Of a stretch of 12,786 nt of DNA, positions 7,541 through 12,786 are shown in pieces (position 1 is the first letter of the stretch; each line of letters begins with the position of its first letter). Source of the DNA: Lactifluus volemus (taxonomy: Eukaryota; Basidiomycota; Agaricomycetes; Russulales; Russulaceae); contig WTXI01000591.1 of assembly GCA_022376515.1 (NCBI GenBank), forward strand, positions 1-12,786, in the 5' to 3' direction. The notes below the pieces were generated by a model. It was not told the origin of the DNA. It was given only the letters and a program-made list of their open reading frames with translations, and searched no databases. The position numbers and the translations under genes are program-made.

Positions 7541-8665
7541 AGCCTCAGCGTTCAGCGACGCCGCGTTTTTCTTCTTCTTTAACTTTTTTGGTTTGATGTT
7601 AGAAGGTGAAGCGATGGGCGTTGTGTTGGCGGCGTCATTGACGGAGGGTAAATCCTTCTTTCGCCCATGGCCTTTTTGGCCAAGGAAATGCCACTAGAAA
7701 GGCCATGTGCCAGACGTTGACCAGTCTCGGCGAGCGGGCCAGATTTCCTATCATCTCTGCAATAAATGCTTATTTTACTGGTGATAACTAGCTACATGTT
7801 ATGTAGTAGAGACGAAGAACGAAGTCAGGTCACGGTGAACACGTTGTTTCGCCAACGACATGACATTATCCGAACATATGAAGGTAGTCAGTCACCAAGA
7901 AATGCAAGAGAGAGAAATTATAGTACAACAAATAAGTTCGGGCTGCTTAGTGTTGCAATATGGGTAGTTGTGTTGAGACATACTTCGATCCACCGATTAG
8001 CTCCGTTACTCTAGCACCGAATCGAACATCGAAGGATCCACTAACTGCGGGCTGATGGGATGGCCTGCTACTTGTCGTTCATTGAGAAATGTGGTAAATG
8101 CGTCCCGAACGTCGCTTCCTCCAGAATATCCAACCTCCTCAAGTTTGAAACTGGAACAGTAAAGAGCGGCGCTCAAAAGGAAGACAACATGAAGGGTGTT
8201 GACGAAGGGCCTGATACGAGCAAAAAAGACTTTCCAAATAGTTGCTCCCCTCATGGAACCAAACCGTTGTAGGTTGGAAGTGTGACCGTGTCCGGAGTCT
8301 GGTGTGAGTGCCGTTCAACATCATATCGAACAAGGTAACAAAATCTCTAGCTGGGCCATAAGCGAAAGCCAGGTAAGTATATAACTCTGAGGGAAATACG
8401 CGGAATCCGGGATATCGAGAAGCTCGAGAGTGACAAGGCCGGCAGTAGTGTTAAGGCGACCCAATTGGAATGGAAGCCTCCAAAAGTCTGAGATGGCGTA
8501 GATTGGGAGCTTGAAACGTTATGGGAAGGTCTAATTCAAGTACGGTCCGAGAATTGAAACATTCGTTCCAGAATTGGAAATTGACCATCCATAGCTGTGA
8601 CGAACTTCCCGAGCATCCAAAAGTAAACGCGACGCACGCGATCACGGCGTGAAAGTGCGAGCAAT
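7541..8665. repeat. Direct segmental duplication, left copy (partner at 10316-11813)
   Basis: The copy opens with AGCCTCAGCGTTCAGCGACG, matching 10316 onward for about 29 bases without a mismatch. Conserved blocks continue in the same order and orientation: CAGATTTCCTATCA with GCAATAAATG (about 7740-7768), GTAGAGACGAAG to ACACGTTGTT (about 7805-7848), the F-box/LRR gene end (8006 onward) and GCACGCGATCACG (about 8633-8645). Between them identity drops to many substitutions and small indels. Relative to the right copy about 370 bp are missing between 8130 and 8190. The duplication includes about 460 bp of 3' flank of the F-box gene. Confidence 0.85.
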
Positions 8666-9017
8666 AGACTTTCATCTTCTGCTCTCATGGACATCTCCCG
8701 CGGATCCAAAGTGTTAGGGTGATAATAGATGGTGAATGTGAAAGCATGTCCGCTACAGGCATACCATTGGTGCACACGAGATGAAGGTCGAGCCAGGGAT
8801 GGCGATCCAAGAATGCTAATAGTTCGCGACAGTGGACAAACATGAGCCAGTTTGTACCTCCAACGTGGGCAGGGCCAAGCAATGGCCGGGCCATCCCAGA
8901 TCTATCGTCATATTCGTCTGGATCTGCCAGCCGATAAAGATGAAATATGTTGAGAGGTACAGTATAACGTCGTTGAGGATATGAATAGGTGAGTATCGTA
9001 TATTGCTGTTGGCTCAC
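8006..9017 (-). pseudogene. F-box/LRR-like family protein, left copy, with internal deletion and frameshifts
   Basis: Probably a member of the large agaricomycete F-box/LRR-like family; such proteins supply substrates to SCF ubiquitin ligases. The F-box itself is not visible. Recognisable pieces on the minus strand are MRAEDESLLLALSRRDRVRRV and FVTAMDGQFPILERM (8775-8536), LELDLPITFQAPNLRHLRL (8570-8451), HQTPDTVTLP (about 8300) and, at the end, LEEVGYSGGSDVRDAF and NERQVAGHP (8145-8020), stopping at 8006. They form the leucine-rich C-terminal region. The N-terminal frame (9017-8685; GGTNWLMFVHCRELLAFLD) overlaps in another frame and begins at GTG, not ATG, so it is an exon or chance. Compared with the right copy, 370 bp (about 123 codons) are missing between 8190 and 8130, removing the PWHELLRP-type middle section. 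Frames shift at least three times. It is likely inactive. Confidence 0.65.
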
Positions 9018-10315
9018 GTCTGCCGAGCCTTCTGATAAGAGAATATATCATGGCAGAGAAGCAACCAGCCATTTTCGGAGTGGTAGGTGTGGTTGAAGAG
9101 TTTAGCTGGTAGAGGCTCAGGGGTCGGAGTAACTGGGCACCGAGCTTTACCCAGAATGGGACGTCCCTTTCTACACTTTCGAAAACTCACCCACGTTCGT
9201 AGTATGCACGTACATACAGCGCGGATGTGATACTGTGCAAGCCAATACTGACCTCACCACTTACTAATACAAACACTTCAAGAACTGTCAACCGACGCCC
9301 CGTCGCGTCGTGAACACGTGTAACACACAACGCCACTCTTGTATGCTATACCATCGAGATGGACACCCTGCTCATCCTCGTCGATGGCCAAAGGCAACTT
9401 CATAGACAACCGTGACAGAAGGACGCGCGAATAATATTCGCCCATACCATCAACGTAGGATTCGTTTGGGCACCCCTTCGGTGCTATCACTTACGACGTG
9501 GCGACTCGGAATAATTGTATGATTTCGATTTAGAATGTTCGGAATGCTGTACGCGATGCACTTTGAAAGCATCACGAACTATGGCAATCGACTCATCGAG
9601 GTACTCGATTTTGTTGGTGATTCGATCGCGTGGTAGAGACGGTTCCCAACTCGACAAAAACAAGAGGCTGGAAGAACAAGGTGACGCGTGATAGGTTTCG
9701 AAGCTGCAAAAAAAAAGTATCCAACGTGGAGAAATCACCAAAAAGAAAGTGTTTTTGCCTAAGTAGGGAGATTAACGTCTACGATGGCGGATGGGAACAC
9801 GCACCGAGATAATGCTTTCCGCCTTCCTTTTACATGGAAGGAGTACAGAGAGAGACTGCGAGTTCCTCTGCGCTCACGCCTACGCCTACATGCGCCGTGG
9901 CGGCTGTAACACCTCCTGAACACCTTCACGACGATATTATTCCCATTCTCGTCGTCGACGGAGGTAGAGGAGGCTCGAGCGCATACATATCATACGCAGC
10001 TCCTTTACGGTGTATATCACCACGAGGCCAATCGTGGCGAAATATGACTGCTTGAAAAAGGCTTGACCTCACCTTGAAATGAATAAAAGGAAAACGTGCG
10101 AGTTCAGTGTTGCAGAGAGAACCGCCAAGGAAAAAAAAACGCACAGCAGTTGGAGCTCTGATTAGCCAGAGCTCGGCATGTTCACCGCATCATAGCCAAA
10201 CTCTCCAAACTCGACATCACCATAGTAGTCTGCCGGAACGCTGCTGCCTGCTGCTGCGGAGGTGTGCTAACGGCCGGCGCCTCATTGGGGTTCGATATCC
10301 GACAACAGCACTGGC
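9018..10315. other. Spacer between duplicated copies; only weak open frames
   Basis: No gene is convincing. The best candidate is a two-piece minus-strand frame: 9741-9487 (PRDRITNKIEYLDESIAIV, then RDAFKVHRVQHSE) ending near a GTAAGT donor at 9494, and 9490-9278 (YYSRVLLSRLSMKLPLAIDED). Neither piece starts with ATG and I recognise no family. The plus frame at 9834-10055 and the minus frame at 9926-10144 overlap and look like chance. A-runs at about 9708-9716 and 10130-10138 and one hairpin are the only other structure. Confidence 0.45.
10153..10174. repeat. Short perfect inverted repeat
   Basis: GAGCTCTG and CAGAGCTC flank ATTAGC: an 8-bp stem with a 6-base loop, about 15 bases after an A-run on the plus strand. 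It could form a hairpin, but it has no T-tract after it and no gene beside it, so no function is assigned. Confidence 0.7.
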
Positions 10316-11813
10316 AGCCTCAGCGTTCAGCGACGCCGCGTTTTCACTGTTATGATGGCTTCTTTGATTTTTTGGTGTGATGTTAGAGGATGAAGCGAAG
10401 GGCTTGTTGCGGTGTCATGTCATTGACGGAGGAGGGTAAATCCTTCCCTCGCCAGTGGCATTTGAATGCCGTGAAAGTCACGTGCCAGATTTCCTATCAC
10501 CCTGCAATAAATGTTTATTTCACTCGCCGCTTCACTTCTGAACCAATCTATTCCCATCATCGTGGTAAAGGGAGATAATACTTTGGTGTATCTGATATAG
10601 TAGAGACGAAGCACGAAGTCAGGTCACGGTGAACACGTTGTTTTCGCCCACAGAGGTACTACATTACATCATACGAACTGTGAAGGAAGTCACCAAGAAA
10701 TGCGGGAGAGAGAAGATAAGCTGTTCGGGCTTCTGGGTGATGCGATCCTATCATATACTAGGATCCTGGCGGTCGTCATGAACAGGAGAATAGGTGAGTG
10801 TGAATGCGACTAAGATATGGGTCGAGACGTTAGTACTCCAGCACCGGCTCGAGCAGAGGCTCGAACATCGAAGGATCCACCAATAGAAGGCTGACGGGAT
10901 GGCTTGCTACTTGTCGTTCATTGAGAAATCGGGTAAATGCGTCCCGAGCAGCCCTTCCTCCACAATATCCAACTTCAAGGTTCGGAAGGAGCTCCAGTGG
11001 TGGCTCTCCTTCGTCAGACGGTATGGAACCGAAGAATTTGCCGACGAGAGAACCTTGCACATGAATGATCTTCGCGTTGGTGAACGGCCTAAGAAGTTCA
11101 TGCCATTGCATTTGGTCGACATGGTTATACCATCGTGACGATTGTTGGTGTTGGTAGCTAAATGTGACTTGCTCGACAACAGAAAGTATGGGTGAAAGTG
11201 AACCGAACAATTGCGCCGCAGAAGCAAAGTGCCAGTCGAGATGTCCGCACCAGATCTCACTTGCAAGGGACCGCAAGTAAGGAAACGGAAAGCGCACCGA
11301 ACGTTACATGGACAGCGCTAAAAGTGAGGTTCTTGGATGTCTGCATGAGCTACAAGAGGTGTGAAACAGTAAAGGAGGGCTCATTAAAAAGATAGACTCG
11401 AAGGGTGTTGAGCAAAGGGGCGCTGATACGAGCAACCAGACCTTCCAAATCGGCGCTCACACCTTGGAATTCAAATCGTTGTAGGTTTGGAAGTGTGACC
11501 GTGTCCGGAGTCTGGTGTGACTGCCATTCAACATCACGGTTGCGAAGAGGGGAATGAAATCCAATGGACAGCTTCTCCGGCTGGGCCATAAGCGAAAGCT
11601 GGGTAAGTATATAACTTGTCGGGAAATAGTCGGAAAATTGAAGCAAGGGGCCGGCAGTAGGGGTGATCCATTTGGAAGGGAAGCCGCCCACAGTCCGAGA
11701 AGGACAACTTCGGTCCGAGAACGGATATATATGCGTTCCAGAATCGGGAATTGATCATCCGTAGTTGCGACAAAGTTGGGAGCACCCACGCACGCGATCA
11801 CGAACTCGCACAT
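10316..11813. repeat. Direct segmental duplication, right copy (partner at 7541-8665)
   Basis: The same ordered blocks as the left copy: the start word at 10316, CAGATTTCCTATCA with GCAATAAATG near 10487-10510, the GTAGAGACGAAG to ACACGTTGTT block near 10600-10643, the gene end at 10830 and GCACGCGATCACG near 11790. The right copy keeps the 370 bp missing from the left one, and is therefore nearer the ancestral form. Orientation is the same, so this is a tandem (direct) duplication about 2.8 kb apart. Confidence 0.85.
10830..11813 (-). CDS. F-box/LRR-like family protein, right copy, frame-disrupted
   Basis: Homologue of the left copy and more complete. Order on the minus strand: RDRVR with DDQFPILERIYI (about 11800-11720), then GGFPSKWITPTAGPLL, ILTQLSLMAQPEKLSIGF, HQTPDTVTLPNLQRFEFQGV and LVARISAPLLNTLRVYLF (11691-11350), TSKNLTFSAVHVTFGALSVS (about 11330-11280), CGHLDWHFASAAQLFGSLSP, QWHELLRPFTNAKIIHVQG and EPPLELLPNLEV, ending GRAARDAFTRFLNERQVASH (11297-10830). 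The alternation of Leu/Ile-rich strands fits a solenoid substrate-binding domain. No F-box is visible upstream of 11813; ATG at 11813 opens a frame, but homology shows the RDRVR segment in other frames, so the start is unknown. At least three frame changes occur (near 11720, 11360 and 11290), each reconcilable by one or two bases. It may be a real gene with sequence errors or a young pseudogene. Confidence 0.68.
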
Positions 11814-12016
11814 CTAGATACAACTCCAGACTCTCACGACTCACACAACGATGAGGACGATGGTGAACATGCCCTACTTGGTGGAAACAGCCAGTCGTGA
11901 TGGCACCGAAAGCACAGTCAACTGCTCTAAAACTTGTGGGACAAACATCTAGGATCATTATCGAGGTGGGCCACTTGTCTCTTGTCATCTTGTAGTTCCA
12001 GACTTGAAAACCCTAG

Positions 12017-12786
12017 ACGTCTCCGATCCTTTTCTTCGCGACGATAGGCAGTCTGTCTACTGGCGAACTATTTGACCATATTTCTGTGCGCTACTCATTC
12101 TTACTCTTCGTATCTTTCCTTACACTGCGGCAGCGCCAGTGTCAACGAACTTATCGCGATCGTTCCCGTCATCCTTAATCTCAAAGGCAACATAGAAATG
12201 AACCTTTCCGCTCGTCTCGGAACCGCCTCCAACATGGGCGATCTCGACACCCCATCCGTGCGGAATAACATCATCCTCGGTAACCTAGCCCTCCTTCAGG
12301 TGCAAGCTGCGGTTGTCTCCTTCATCGCTGCATCCGTCTCCTTCTTTCTCAGCACGATCGTACCCGGAGCGGGCGAGAATCCATCCGAACCGTTGTTAGC
12401 CGAAACAAGAGACCTATTTCGTCACTCACGAAGCACGGTCATCGCCATTCGCTTAGGAGACCCCGGCCGACCCCCGCCCCTGTTGGGCCTCGAAATCTGG
12501 TTTCAATGAGTACATCTTTGGTGATCGATGTTTGCGTTAGGTTCTGACATGCTCCGTTATTAGATTCGTGGTGGTCGCGTCTACCTCTATGTCCGCCGCC
12601 TGTCTCTCGGCAATTGTGCTGGGTTCGTTCGTGTGTTTTCTCGTCGTCCTTTGCCGAAAATTCGGTCTCGACCCCGGTGCGGTCCAGGTTTTCGCTTCTA
12701 AGCGCTAGTTCATGTCCTACTCGCAGATAACATTGCCCCCCAATTGCATCCTGGGTGACCTCATCACCCTGTCACTTCTTGGCTGT
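12017..12786 (+). CDS. SLC41A/MgtE-type divalent cation (Mg2+) transporter, partial
   Basis: A membrane transporter moving Mg2+ across the plasma or an internal membrane. The hallmark block VPVILNLKGNIEMNLSARLG, then TASNMGDLDTPSV, IILGNLALLQVQ and VVSFIAASVSFFLS (12140-12360) matches the first MgtE-like domain of SLC41 proteins, including the N-L-K-G-N-x-E-M-N pore motif. An upstream piece, SPILFFATIGSLSTGELFDH (12020-12082), fits the preceding helix. After a frame change near 12400-12490 come KSGFNE, then, after an intron, FVVVASTSMSAACLSAIVLG and SFVCFLVVLCRKFGLDP, and after a further intron DNIAP and LGDLITLSLLG at the right edge, the start of the family's second conserved 'DN.A.P.A..LGD' motif. 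At least two indels break the frame (about 12400-12490, and 12735-12755). The N-terminal cytosolic region (usually tens of residues) is not found: only about 30 bp separate this from sequence used by the F-box gene's presumed 5' side. A first exon upstream, or 5' truncation, is possible. Confidence 0.88.
12086..12133 (+). other. Possible first visible intron of the transporter (48 bp)
   Basis: The frame GELFDHIS ends at 12085 and VNELIAIV resumes at about 12140. GTGCGC at 12086 and TGCGGCAG ending at 12133 would bracket a pyrimidine-rich 48-bp intron. The join is out of phase by one or two bases, so either the boundary or the sequence is off. A GTGCG donor also occurs in the third intron of this gene. 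Confidence 0.35.
12510..12563 (+). other. Intron of the transporter (54 bp)
   Basis: GTACAT donor at 12510, TTATTAG acceptor ending at 12563 and a TTCTGACAT branch-like site at 12542. Splicing joins KSGFNE to FVVVASTSMS in frame, which matches the unbroken family pattern '(K)SGF.EF.(M/V)VASTSMSAACLS'. Confidence 0.8.
12677..12726 (+). other. Intron of the transporter (50 bp)
   Basis: GTGCGG donor at 12677, CTCGCAG acceptor ending at 12726. Splicing joins GLDP to DNIAP through a split GAT codon (G/AT), restoring the family's 'D.DN.A.P' motif. Unspliced, the frame stops at TAG inside the interval. Confidence 0.8.

Noticed and set aside
7368..7697. Plus-strand 109-codon frame with a Phe-rich stretch
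   Set aside because: It crosses the duplication boundary at 7541 and a T-rich run; the matching frame in the right copy is closed by stops.
9834..10055. Plus-strand 73-codon ATG frame
   Set aside because: No motif, overlaps an equally open minus frame (9926-10144), and has no splice or homology support.
10153..10174. The hairpin as a terminator or transposon end
   Set aside because: A rho-independent type terminator is not expected in a fungal nuclear genome, and no matching inverted copy or target-site duplication was seen nearby.
1..12786. Repeat-induced point mutation as the cause of the broken frames
   Set aside because: The damage is small deletions, not C-to-T changes, and the repeated WD40 units remain nearly identical and GC-rich.
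1..12786. tRNA, rRNA or other structured RNA genes
   Set aside because: I looked by eye for cloverleaf landmarks and conserved rRNA words and saw none; a tRNA or covariance-model scan was not possible here.

Overview
The window looks like a gene-sparse, rearranged accessory stretch of a filamentous fungal genome, most likely a basidiomycete of the Agaricomycetes. Three things point there: introns of about 45-60 bp with GT...AG ends and CTAAT/CTGAC branch-like motifs; a NACHT-WD40 (NLR/STAND) gene whose linker and C-terminal motifs match that group; and a duplicated F-box/LRR-like gene of a type I associate with agaricomycete multigene families. These taxon assignments come from recalled family sequences, not a search.

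Layout, left to right. At 2-136 (minus) lies the start of a gene that leaves the left edge and begins a hydrophobic helix. At 242-883 (plus) lie several coding-like fragments in shifting frames, ending in an Asp-rich tail; I cannot name this gene. From 884 to 1977 I see no gene, only simple repeats and a 32-bp direct repeat. From 1978 to about 7139 (minus) runs one large C2-NACHT-WD40 gene: C2-like segment, Ser/Thr-rich linker, coiled helical region, P-loop NTPase, helical linker, at least 12 near-identical WD40 repeats plus two degenerate ones, and a C-terminal cap. From 7541 to 11813 there is a direct duplication of about 1.1-1.5 kb, each copy carrying one minus-strand F-box/LRR-like gene with its downstream flank; the left copy has lost about 370 bp. 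About 1.3 kb with no convincing gene lies between the copies (9018-10315). From 12017 to the right edge (plus) is a split SLC41A/MgtE-type Mg2+ transporter gene.

The most striking property is a pervasive pattern of small deletions. Almost every recognisable protein is open only in short pieces whose frames must be joined across losses of one to a few bases. In the WD40 array these losses fall mainly in two short blocks, which are also where the repeats differ from one another, while the rest of each unit is almost free of substitutions. This is better explained by consensus errors in assembling a nearly identical tandem repeat than by ordinary pseudogene decay, so the NLR is probably a functional, fast-evolving sensor whose true repeat sequence is not faithfully shown. 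The genes do not form an operon or pathway. NLR and F-box expansions commonly share such regions; the transporter is the only housekeeping-like gene.
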